64,000 nt of DNA from an uncultured Prevotella sp. (GTDB lineage: Bacteria > Bacteroidota > Bacteroidia > Bacteroidales > Bacteroidaceae). Of this stretch, positions 35,558 to 43,061 are shown piece after piece (position 1 is the first letter of the stretch; each line of letters begins with the position of its first letter). Under the pieces are notes generated by a model. It worked only from the letters and a program-made list of their open reading frames with translations. It did no database searches and was not told the origin of the DNA. The stretch covers positions 1 to 64,000 of the forward strand of contig CAMOGW010000010.1 in assembly GCA_946614435.1 (NCBI GenBank), read 5' to 3'. Position numbers and translations under genes: made by a program.

Positions 35558-35824
35558 TCATATGCTAATTTTGACTTCTTTTCCCTTTTGTGCTTCTGCT
35601 TGTCGTAGTGAGAAACGCTCTGCTTTCACTCCGTTTGCTATAACTTCACTTTTGGGAATGTCCACGTCCAGTTTCCGCCACAGCACCTTTGCAATGCCTG
35701 TACGCCTAATGCTGATGCCATCAATGCTTGCGCCGCTGGCTATCAGTCTTTCCTTCCCTGTCTTGACTGTCTGAAGTTCCAAATCCTGTCCTCCGTTGTT
35801 TGTTTGCGCTTCAAAGGTGGTCAT
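35558..35824 (-). CDS. Hypothetical protein
   Basis: An 88-residue open frame with balanced composition, rich in lysine, glycine and isoleucine (for example ASIDGISIRRTGIAKVLW), with no membrane segment and no recognised family. It lies alone between the polysaccharide locus and the DUF3990 cluster. It could be a genuine small accessory gene or a fragment. The 205 bases upstream (35825-36029) hold a short open piece on the plus strand ending KSMLELYAGVDGEEMKRYM, without a start codon, suggestive of gene decay. Confidence 0.4.
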   Translation of the reverse strand: MTTFEAQTNNGGQDLELQTVKTGKERLIASGASIDGISIRRTGIAKVLWRKLDVDIPKSEVIANGVKAERFSLRQAEAQKGKEVKISI

Positions 35825-36029
35825 TTTATTTTGATTTTCAATGAATCTGCAGCGATTTTCTTCAAAAGATTCCCAAGATTCAGTCGAGTCCTGCCAAGAG
35901 CATGTTGGAGTTGTATGCAGGAGTTGATGGTGAAGAAATGAAACGATATATGTAATGTCAAGTCTAATTACTGATTCTATTCTCTAATCCAATATTTTTT
36001 ATGAGACGGTTCTTTTCATGCTCTTTTGT

Positions 36030-36251
36030 TTACTGGCTGCAAACCTGCTCCTTGTATTCCAACATCAACTCGTCAGCCAGATACTCGTCACTGCGGCAAT
36101 GCATGTCGGCCACGCCCTCACTGATGAGTTTATACGTGTCAGAATCATAGAAGAAAGCCAAGGCATCCTCAAGCGACAAGCCTGATTCCTTTGCAAAGAT
36201 AGCCACAATCCTTGCATATTTCATCTGAAGTATCGTCTTGTTGGCTTCCAT
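36030..36251 (-). CDS. DUF3791 family small protein
   Basis: A 73-residue helical protein. KYARIVAIFAKESGLSLEDALAFFYDSDTYKLI resembles DUF3791, a family nearly always encoded next to DUF3990. It starts two bases after the DUF3990 stop. A second DUF3791-like gene lies on the other side of DUF3990. It is probably an antitoxin or partner subunit. Confidence 0.75.
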   Translation of the reverse strand: MEANKTILQMKYARIVAIFAKESGLSLEDALAFFYDSDTYKLISEGVADMHCRSDEYLADELMLEYKEQVCSQ

Positions 36252-36253
36252 AG

Positions 36254-36727
36254 TTATACCCTTTCAGCTTTAATGAAATGAAGATGACGGTCAAGCATCA
36301 GTCCGTTCAGAATGCATAACTGGTGGTTCGGCTTCTCGTATTTCAATCTGCCTAATGCTTCGTCCTTGGAAATGACTCCCACGAAATAGAGGTCAACGGT
36401 ATTAAAAACCTTGTCGTTTGCTACGCCGCCAGCCACGGCATCATACGTCTGCTGTGGCTTCTCTCCCTTCCTGCAAATGGCCACATAGTCGAGCCATTCT
36501 TCATCGTAACTTGGAAAGGATTTGATGGTAAAGTCTGGTGTTTCCTCATCCAGTTCATACTCATTAATGAATGCCTCCTTGCCTCTACGAGTGAATCGCT
36601 CGGCATAGCGGACGGCCTGTTCACGAATGGTTGTCAGGTAGAAGCCCTTTCCGAAATCCAGCTTGTCGCGTGAATGCAGCACGTCGGGCTTTTCAATGAT
36701 TGATGTTGATGCGTGATAGAGTCTCAT
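36254..36727 (-). CDS. DUF3990 family protein, probable ADP-ribosyltransferase-like toxin
   Basis: A 157-residue protein opening MRLYHASTSIIEKPD, then DFGKGFYLTTIREQAVRYAE, the DUF3990 signature. The pattern YHGS/G.GFY.T with a later glutamate is shared with the ADP-ribosyltransferase fold, so it may modify a target using NAD; this is inferred from the fold. It is flanked by two DUF3791-type genes, overlapping the upstream one by ATGA. Confidence 0.75.
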   Translation of the reverse strand: MRLYHASTSIIEKPDVLHSRDKLDFGKGFYLTTIREQAVRYAERFTRRGKEAFINEYELDEETPDFTIKSFPSYDEEWLDYVAICRKGEKPQQTYDAVAGGVANDKVFNTVDLYFVGVISKDEALGRLKYEKPNHQLCILNGLMLDRHLHFIKAERV

Positions 36728-36939
36728 GCCAGTGCTCCCCTTTCTTTTAACACTTCCGTCAGTTCTTCTACAAGATAGTCCTTGCTGAACGTGTGCAACA
36801 CGTCATAGCAGGGCACAATATAGTCGTTCAGTACTCCCGACGACCGTAGGGCACCATACACCTGCGACGCACTCTTATGAAGCGCATCCGACAGGCTGCC
36901 AACGCAGAAGGTGATAAAGTCCAAATGCTCCGTTCTCAT
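36724..36939 (-). CDS. DUF3791-like small protein, first gene of the cluster
   Basis: A 71-residue helical protein (LDFITFCVGSLSDALHKSAS, then DYIVPCYDVLHTFSKDYLVEEL) resembling DUF3791. The spacing of its helices parallels the protein at 36030-36251, suggesting the same fold, but the identity is low. It overlaps the DUF3990 gene by four bases. A -7 box (TAACTTTG, minus strand, 36960-36967) just upstream marks the operon start. Confidence 0.65.
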   Translation of the reverse strand: MRTEHLDFITFCVGSLSDALHKSASQVYGALRSSGVLNDYIVPCYDVLHTFSKDYLVEELTEVLKERGALA

Positions 36940-37141
36940 ACTTCATATGCTTTTGGGTGCAAAGTTACAATACTTTTTCTATAAAGCATCCTTTTAGTTT
37001 GAATTTCTGTGTATTGTCCCCAAATAAAACAGCCACTACGGACGGCCTGTAAAATATAATAATATGGAGAAACAAAGGGCGGGAAACCGAGGCCGAGGAT
37101 GTCGGAATGTGTTCCCGATATTACTTTTTATGAATTATCGC

Positions 37142-38050
37142 TTACTCTGATATTAGCTTGCAAATCATATACAGTTCTGAAGGAAAAACTCTGCAACTTT
37201 CATTGATTAACTTCGTAATGGTCTCTTTCTTGAAATCTCCTTTGGGCTGTATTTCTTCGGTGCCTTCTTTTTCCACCATTACACTGAGTCCGCCATTATA
37301 ATCAGTATCTTCCTCGAATTCATATTCAATACAATAATATTTGTCCTTCTCTGTTATATGACGTTGCAAAATACTTCCCACAATTTCTGCAAAGGCTGGA
37401 TTGTCAGTTCTAAAAATGAGTGTTTCCCAATAATTATGAGCATACTCTCCATGTCGGAAACTATACTTGCAGCTAGCATAGGCTCTATTCTCTGCAGAAT
37501 ATAGGAATTTGATATAATCCGTAAATTGGATGTTGTCAGCTATTTCCAACACTTTATATGGCTCTGTACCCGAACGATCCCAATACCTTCTCTCGCTATT
37601 CTGTATCCTGTCTAATTGGCAAGAATCAATTTCAAAATCATTCTCTACATAATAATTGAGAATCTGACAACATCCAGCAAACTCGTGTACTGTTCCTTTA
37701 AATTCGAATTCTCTTTTTTCTGAAAAGCATTTGTTAAAAAGGTTGCAGAAGAATACATAAACAGTATCATCTACACTTCCTGTTTTGTACCGATCATTAT
37801 TAGGCACAGCTTCTGCTTTTACTATATATATACGCCCTATTTTTACCTTACATGGATAAAGAGAACAGTCTTCTATGTCTAAGATTCCAATCTCTGCACA
37901 TACGTTACTTTCATTTGAGCCTTTAGGCACTCCTGTCCTTTTAATAAAGTAAACATATTCATCTACAATATCCAAATGCGTATGTGGCAAACTATACGTA
38001 CTACGATATTTATATGTATTTCTGTCAATCAGCTCTATACAGTCATTCAT
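37142..38050 (-). CDS. Hypothetical protein in the restriction-modification operon
   Basis: A 302-residue soluble protein with no family recognised. It is rich in tyrosine, cysteine and acidic residues, with no signal peptide or membrane segment. It starts 12 bases after the restriction endonuclease stop on the same strand, so it is probably the third gene of that operon. It could be an accessory defence protein or unrelated cargo. It is AT-richer than the housekeeping genes of the window, like the two genes before it. Confidence 0.6.
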   Translation of the reverse strand: MNDCIELIDRNTYKYRSTYSLPHTHLDIVDEYVYFIKRTGVPKGSNESNVCAEIGILDIEDCSLYPCKVKIGRIYIVKAEAVPNNDRYKTGSVDDTVYVFFCNLFNKCFSEKREFEFKGTVHEFAGCCQILNYYVENDFEIDSCQLDRIQNSERRYWDRSGTEPYKVLEIADNIQFTDYIKFLYSAENRAYASCKYSFRHGEYAHNYWETLIFRTDNPAFAEIVGSILQRHITEKDKYYCIEYEFEEDTDYNGGLSVMVEKEGTEEIQPKGDFKKETITKLINESCRVFPSELYMICKLISE

Positions 38051-38062
38051 TTCAATAAAATA

Positions 38063-38974
38063 TTATCTCGGGCCTAAGAATTTGTCACCATTCATATGAA
38101 TCATGTGGTCTGGCATTTCGGCTAGCCAGATTTCTGTTTCCCATGCAAGTTTCTCAGAAAACTTTTTATAAGTCTTGAAGTCAAGGAATGCTGTAACAAA
38201 TATTTTCCCTGCTTTCACCCCATCTGTCATTTCTGTTATCTCTTGTATTCGCTTGGGATCCATAGGCCCAACAGATGTAACTGCCTCTATAAAATAAATC
38301 CAATCCTTATCAGCCCGATAAAGTACAACGTCTGGCATTTTGTCGTGTAAGGTGATTGTAAATCCCAATTCCTTCAGACGATCTTCGTTTTTCACAAGGT
38401 CTTTTTGAATTGTGTCACCCACATAAAGGCATTCTGCATTTGGCGCAAACCTCGGTGCAAATTCTTCAATAATGGCTTTCTGTAGATGGTTATGCTTGCC
38501 GGGGCTGAACGTGAAATCTATGCCATTGATTTTAACTGGCATTTTTGCCATCTTCCTCTTTGAAGCATAAATTTCTATAAGACTTTGATGATTTCTAACA
38601 AATGTTTTTAGAGGTCTATTTGATACATCAATCTTGCGGATGACTTTCAAAAAGTCCTCTGTTAAGCGATAACGGTAATCCGGGCTGTTGGTCGCTTTTG
38701 TATTATCTTCCACTATGGCAGCTGTACGAAAGTGGTGTATCGCCTGTTTGCGGAATGTTTCACGAGTATTTTCCTTATAGCTCTTGTTGTAGTTCTCGTT
38801 GACAAATGCAATGATATCGTGTATTCTTATCCATTCATTGGATGCTTTTGCCCATGGGGTGTCTTCCTTTAGGTTGGCCATTCCAAGAATGGTAAGGGCA
38901 CATAAATTTGATTGTTGATACTGAGGGAGCCCTATAGCTTTTAGAAGTTTCCTTACTTGTTCTATCTTATCCAT
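38063..38974 (-). CDS. BsuBI/PstI-family type II restriction endonuclease
   Basis: A 303-residue endonuclease. The N-terminal half is a helical, winged-helix-like region. The C-terminal half has the family core: FSPGKHNHLQKAIIEEFAPRFAP, CLYVGDT, LHDKMPDVVLY and IYFIEAVTSVGPMDPKR, giving the metal-binding aspartate and glutamate. Named relatives cut CTGCAG, but this enzyme's site cannot be read from its sequence. It overlaps the methyltransferase gene by 13 bases. Confidence 0.85.
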   Translation of the reverse strand: MDKIEQVRKLLKAIGLPQYQQSNLCALTILGMANLKEDTPWAKASNEWIRIHDIIAFVNENYNKSYKENTRETFRKQAIHHFRTAAIVEDNTKATNSPDYRYRLTEDFLKVIRKIDVSNRPLKTFVRNHQSLIEIYASKRKMAKMPVKINGIDFTFSPGKHNHLQKAIIEEFAPRFAPNAECLYVGDTIQKDLVKNEDRLKELGFTITLHDKMPDVVLYRADKDWIYFIEAVTSVGPMDPKRIQEITEMTDGVKAGKIFVTAFLDFKTYKKFSEKLAWETEIWLAEMPDHMIHMNGDKFLGPR

Positions 38975-40431
38975 TTGTCTATGATATTATTGCAGTTTTG
39001 TTCTGTTAGTTCCATTCCTATCAGTTCTCGCCCCATTTGGCGTATGGCCTCTTTTGAGGGTACAGGCATTAGGTTTATTTCCGTTGAATTTACCTGTGTA
39101 GAACCGTTGAGAATTCTGTAATAGGAATCGTACAATGTAGAATTGAGAATAACAAAAAGCCCATAAGCCAATTCTGGATTGTCACATTTTATGTAATTTA
39201 TTTTGTTCTGAGTGCTGATGTACTTATATTGGCTGTGTTCTGCTTTCAGATAGATACCGCATTGCAAACGGCGCTTTTCTTCCTTTGAAGTGAATCGCTT
39301 CACAAAAAGATAATCTGTGTTTTCTTGCAAATAGCCGGCTCTGTCCGTTAAGATGTATTCTGCCTCTCGACCAACTGGCCATGACACACGGCCATTCTTG
39401 ATGTGTTGAGAATAGAATAACGGGTAGGAGCCATCCACGTCGTTATCGCGCAACACTTCACGAGTCCGGAAGTCCACAATGATTCCTGTGCGCATTTTCA
39501 AATCGTCGGATTCCAATGTGTTAGTCTGACTATTTACGCGTGAAAGGATATCTGCTTCCTCTTGGCTAGTAACTAGAAAGACGAATTGATTGGGGGCTAT
39601 GATGGTATTGTAATTAACCCTATAAAACTTCATATCTGCAAAGTCGGAAGTTTCCGAAGAGGACATTTCTACATATTGGGGCTTCGTTCTTGTTTTCTTT
39701 ACTTTGATAATCATCGTTTCCTGCAAAACAGATTCGCCATCAAACACTTTGTCGCGACTGCCGAAAATATGAATGTTTGTTATTACACAATGGCGGAACA
39801 AGTATTTGCGGAACCGCTCAAAATAGGCTCCTGAAGTCCACGAGCGAGGAATGATATAGACCAATTCCTCATCGTTCTTCAGGTTGTTAATACCCATAGC
39901 CCAGAAAAGGAAATACAAATTGGGTGCACCATAACAAACTTCCGGCATGGCTTTGGCCTCTGGAGCATCTTTGGCAATCTTCAAATATGGAGGGTTGCCG
40001 ATAATCATATCATACTTCTCGGCCTCTTTCTTATAAAGATCTGTCGAAACAAAATTCTGTGATGTCAGATAATTATCTATACGAATCTCATATTTGATAC
40101 CGTATGTATTCTTCAGATTCTCCAAATTCTCAGCAAGCGTAGGTAGAACTTTTACATCATTCTCAAAGCATACAACAATTATCTCGCCCTTATATCCGCT
40201 GCTCCTCAATCTTTCGACCAATGCTGTTGCCAGTAGTCCAGTACCAGCCCCAGCGTCTAACAGTTTCAATTCCGGCTTCGTGAAATCTATCGAGAAAAGC
40301 GAGGCCATGAATTCTGCTGTTTTCCTGGATGTGAAGAATTGCCCATACTTTTTGCGCTCCTTCTTGGGAATTGACTCCACAAAAGATGCAGTAACGTTGT
40401 ATGCTGTATTTAATGCTTCGTGCTGAGACAT
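38962..40431 (-). CDS. Adenine-specific DNA methyltransferase of the restriction-modification pair
   Basis: A 489-residue N6-adenine methyltransferase. KKYGQFFTSRKTAEFMASLF, the SAM-binding LLDAGAGTGLLATAL near residue 57 and the catalytic MIIGNPPYLKIA near residue 142 are intact. A target-recognition region follows. It protects host DNA from the endonuclease encoded immediately downstream. It is the first gene of the operon; a -7 box (TAATTTTG) lies at 40451-40458 on the minus strand. Confidence 0.9.
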   Translation of the reverse strand: MSQHEALNTAYNVTASFVESIPKKERKKYGQFFTSRKTAEFMASLFSIDFTKPELKLLDAGAGTGLLATALVERLRSSGYKGEIIVVCFENDVKVLPTLAENLENLKNTYGIKYEIRIDNYLTSQNFVSTDLYKKEAEKYDMIIGNPPYLKIAKDAPEAKAMPEVCYGAPNLYFLFWAMGINNLKNDEELVYIIPRSWTSGAYFERFRKYLFRHCVITNIHIFGSRDKVFDGESVLQETMIIKVKKTRTKPQYVEMSSSETSDFADMKFYRVNYNTIIAPNQFVFLVTSQEEADILSRVNSQTNTLESDDLKMRTGIIVDFRTREVLRDNDVDGSYPLFYSQHIKNGRVSWPVGREAEYILTDRAGYLQENTDYLFVKRFTSKEEKRRLQCGIYLKAEHSQYKYISTQNKINYIKCDNPELAYGLFVILNSTLYDSYYRILNGSTQVNSTEINLMPVPSKEAIRQMGRELIGMELTEQNCNNIIDKWIR

Positions 40432-41022
40432 TTTTTGTTCCTTTTGCCTGCAAAATTACACAAATTTCTTTGATTTTCGACCTGTAATTGCAAAAATCAT
40501 ATAAAATACGATTGGTTTGTGCAGAATTCTCTTTAAAACTACTCGAAATGAAAGAAAAAGTAGTAAATCTGCGACTTAAGAAGGCTGAACCGAGACGGAA
40601 ATGATCCGACGAAAAATAAAAACGGGTAAAAAGAGCCTTTTTGGACGTTTTCAAAATTGGATGGGGAAAAACGGACGATTTCTGGATGATGGAAAATAAA
40701 AAAAACGACAGCGGCGACGATTCGCGAGGTGGTGGCTTGGATGATGGCGGCAACGAATAACCTGCAGAGGTGCATGCATCTGAAAACTAATCATCGGTAA
40801 CCAAGGCTAATGAGTACCTTGCTTGCCGATTTTCGTATGGTATCCCTCAGTACGAGTAGCACGGCTATTCGTGACAATGCCGTTTCGCAGATATTGCAAT
40901 CTCATGACATTGTGAGGTTGCAATAATCATGTATTACCAGTGCAACACGTTTGTAATAATCTGTCTGTATTTTTGCAGCGTCAACGGAGGGGCTTGACCA
41001 TATTCCTCGTTGACACAGAAGT
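40432..41022. other. Intergenic stretch without convincing gene
   Basis: About 590 bases. The open frames here have no protein-like character. Near its right end is an inverted repeat with arms TTGCAATCTCA (40894-40904) and TGAGGTTGCAA (40913-40923), 11 positions with one mismatch and an 8-base loop. It lies about 100 bases before the DUF2490 fragment and could be an operator or a terminator without a T-run. Confidence 0.5.
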
Positions 41023-41565
41023 ATGGATAAAGAAAAAGCTGAAAGAATTATCAAGATTGTCAATTGGGTGAGATACATCATCCTCGCAGTGTTCCTGACA
41101 TTTGTATTTGTTGCGCTGTCTAAGGCGCAAACGACGCATGACTTTGGTGTTTGGTATAGTGCTGGTATGGAAAAGAAAATCAGTGCTGACTGGAAAGCAG
41201 GCATCGGTATGGAATTGCGTACAAAGCATAGGCGCGAGTATATTGACCGATGGAAACTGGACATTCACAGCATGTATAGGATTCATCGGCATTTCAAGTT
41301 GGGTGCCGCTTACGAGTTCCACATTAAAAATCAAACGACAGGTGGCGAAACCGTTTCTTTACTGCACCATCGTTTCATGGCGGATGTAGTACCCTCTGTG
41401 TCTGTCAGTAGCTGGCTTAAATTATCGCTAAGGGAAAGATACCAATACACCTACAGGATGGCCAAAGACGACATGGACGCCCGCCACGAGCATCATCTGC
41501 GCAGCAGGATTCCTTCTCGTCAATTCACTCTCTCAGATGTACTATTGTCTGAAGCGCATGGGTGA
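41023..41565 (+). pseudogene. Truncated DUF2490-like outer-membrane protein
   Basis: The frame gives a hydrophobic N-terminal segment (about residues 10-36, ending SKAQ) followed by alternating beta-strand sequence (DFGVWYSAGMEKKISADWKA, WLKLSLRERYQYTYR) that matches the start of DUF2490 barrels. After about residue 165 the homology stops and the frame runs out of phase into a different gene remnant, ending at 41565. The last third expected of a DUF2490 protein is missing. Confidence 0.65.
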
Positions 41566-41884
41566 GTCGTGCAGGGAGCATGTCGGCAACAATTTCAGTC
41601 CCGTTCCGAGTGAGTATGCCAATGAGTTTCTCGTCTTGCGAAATGAGATGATGCGTCTGTACCTTCGGTCTCTCGATAGTGCGTCGGCATCCCAGATACG
41701 TAATGATGCTGCCGTACTTCAGTCATCACTTTCCGATTATCGCAAGCGCATCATTCATGACATCCAGACCTGCCAACTCAACATCGAAGCCATGACCGTA
41801 TTCCTGAGCATCGTCCAAGAGTCTCAAGAACTCCTCAGCGCCCTTCGCCATCTGATGAGGGGGGAGGGCAAGATAGGAGAATGA
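41505..41884 (+). pseudogene. C-terminal remnant of a phosphate transporter-like protein
   Basis: From about 41505, in another frame, the sequence reads LVNSLSQMYYCLKRMGESC and ends with the piece NIEAMTVFLSIVQESQELLS followed by ALRHLMRGEGK. This resembles the cytoplasmic, PhoU-like C-terminus of Bacteroidetes inorganic phosphate transporters. The whole membrane part is missing. With the DUF2490 fragment it forms a deletion scar. Confidence 0.6.
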
Positions 41885-41910
41885 CCGTATCATCTCTATC
41901 TATAGTCTTT

Positions 41911-41960
41911 GGGACAGGTAAATGGGGCTTACTATGACCACGTGCCTACTTACCTGTCCC
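41911..41960. terminator. Inverted repeat after the transporter remnant
   Basis: Arms GGGACAGGTAA (41911-41921) and TTACCTGTCCC (41950-41960) are a perfect 11-base inverted repeat with a 28-base loop, 27 bases after the remnant's stop. It is probably the original transporter terminator; no long T-run follows. Confidence 0.45.
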
Positions 41961-42245
41961 CCACTTTTGTTTTCATTTTTGCGATTTTGACAAGTAATCT
42001 GCACAAATCCATCATAATTTATATGATTTTCGCAGTTTGAAGGTCTGAAATCAAAGTGTTTTGGTGTCGAGAAATACTTTCTTCATTTTAGAATTACGGC
42101 AACAAAGATACAAAGATTTTTCAAATAATCGCCATTTGGGGCAAATCTTTCTATAATTGATTGGCTAAAAAACTCATTTTGTGGCCGAAGAGCCGTTATA
42201 TAATAATCTGTCCGTTTAAGTTCCGATTTAACAGAATTGTAAAAA

Positions 42246-42391
42246 CATCTGCTCCATCTGCTCCCTTTTTGCAATGTGTTGATTATGAGATAGTTGCAAA
42301 CGGAGCAGATGATTTTTATCTGCTCCCATCTGCTCCGCTGCTAAATGGTTGATATATAGGATGTTGCGTAGGGGAGCAGATGGAGCAGATG
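42246..42391. repeat. Iteron-like cluster of the 10-base motif CATCTGCTCC
   Basis: CATCTGCTCC occurs as an overlapping double at 42246-42264, again near 42317-42336 (one unit with a T in first place), and as the reverse complement at 42302-42311 and as a double at 42373-42391. The two outer doubles are a perfect 19-base inverted repeat. A related sequence (TGCTCCATCTACC) forms the hairpin at 42992-43042. Confidence 0.75.
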
Positions 42392-42442
42392 TTTTGCAAA
42401 CTTTTCATGTATAGTAAAGAATGACTTAGCAGAACTGTAACA

Positions 42443-42540
42443 AGACTGTTTCGCTTGCGGTTAACTCATGTCCTGTTTGTGGTTATCTCATGCCGTATTT
42501 GTGGCTAATTCATACTCTGTTTGCGGCCATTTCATGTTAA
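42443..42540 (+). repeat. Degenerate 22-base tandem repeat, about four copies
   Basis: Units of 22 bases at 42465-42486, 42487-42508 and 42509-42530, with partial copies on both sides. They share TCATg..cTGTTTGcGGt.a, with scattered differences. The rest of 41885-42628 holds no gene. Confidence 0.7.
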
Positions 42541-42628
42541 GTCTTAGGATAGATTACGATGCAATCTATCCAAGATTACGTGATGATTTAGGATATGTCA
42601 CGTTGTGTTTTATGCTATTACGCTGGAG

Positions 42629-42872
42629 CTACAGCGCAGCTATCTCTTCAGCGGTGAGGCCAGTGCTGCTGATGATAATGTCAACAGGAACCTTGCCCTT
42701 CAGACTTCGCGCTATCTCCTTTTCACGTTCTTTCCTTCCTTCTTTCCTTCCTTCTTTGATCCCCTCTCTGATTCCTTCAAAGCACCTTTTTGTTCGTCTT
42801 GTCGCGAAGGATGCGTTTGATGGCCCAATCGAAGCGTACATACTGGCTGTTTCCTGATAGTTCTTTCTTCAT
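42629..42872 (-). pseudogene. Gutted Rpn/PD-(D/E)XK transposase-family gene
   Basis: On the minus strand, from ATG at 42872, the frame reads MKKELSGNSQYVRFDWAIKR and continues ILRDKTNKKVL to a TGA, which is the start of an Rpn-family recombination-promoting nuclease. In a different frame the sequence then gives EGIKEGRKEGRKEREKEIAR and DIIISSTGLTAEEIAAL, the family's charged C-terminal tail. The catalytic core between is deleted, so the gene is dead. Confidence 0.75.
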
Positions 42873-42991
42873 GACACCTTAATTTTCAGCAAAAATAGAC
42901 TTTTTTCTTCAAATAGCAAAACGTTTTAGTGTTTTTCGTCAATTTCAAGTCGCTTTTCACTTTTCTTGAGCATTGCCACCCCTATATAAAG

Positions 42992-43042
42992 TGCTCCATC
43001 TACCTCCTGCCTTGCAAATGCAGGCAGGGGGTAGATGGAGCA
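42992..43042. terminator. Strong hairpin after the OB-fold lipoprotein gene
   Basis: Arms TGCTCCATCTACC (42992-43004) and GGTAGATGGAGCA (43030-43042) pair perfectly over 13 bases, and an inner CCTGCC/GGCAGG stem extends it. It lies 20 bases past the stop of the minus-strand lipoprotein gene and is the likely end of the TonB-receptor operon. Confidence 0.6.
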
Positions 43043-43061
43043 GGTATCTCGAAAATTTTAT

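Noticed and set aside
35825..36029. Plus-strand fragment ending LELYAGVDGEEMKRYM
   Set aside because: Protein-like, but with no start codon and too short to assign; noted only as a possible relic.
40539..40775. 78-codon minus-strand frame in the gap after the methyltransferase
   Set aside because: Phenylalanine-rich AT-biased sequence, no ribosome site, no similarity to a family.
42443..42540. Possible CRISPR array
   Set aside because: The units are contiguous and diverged, with no spacers and no cas genes in the window.
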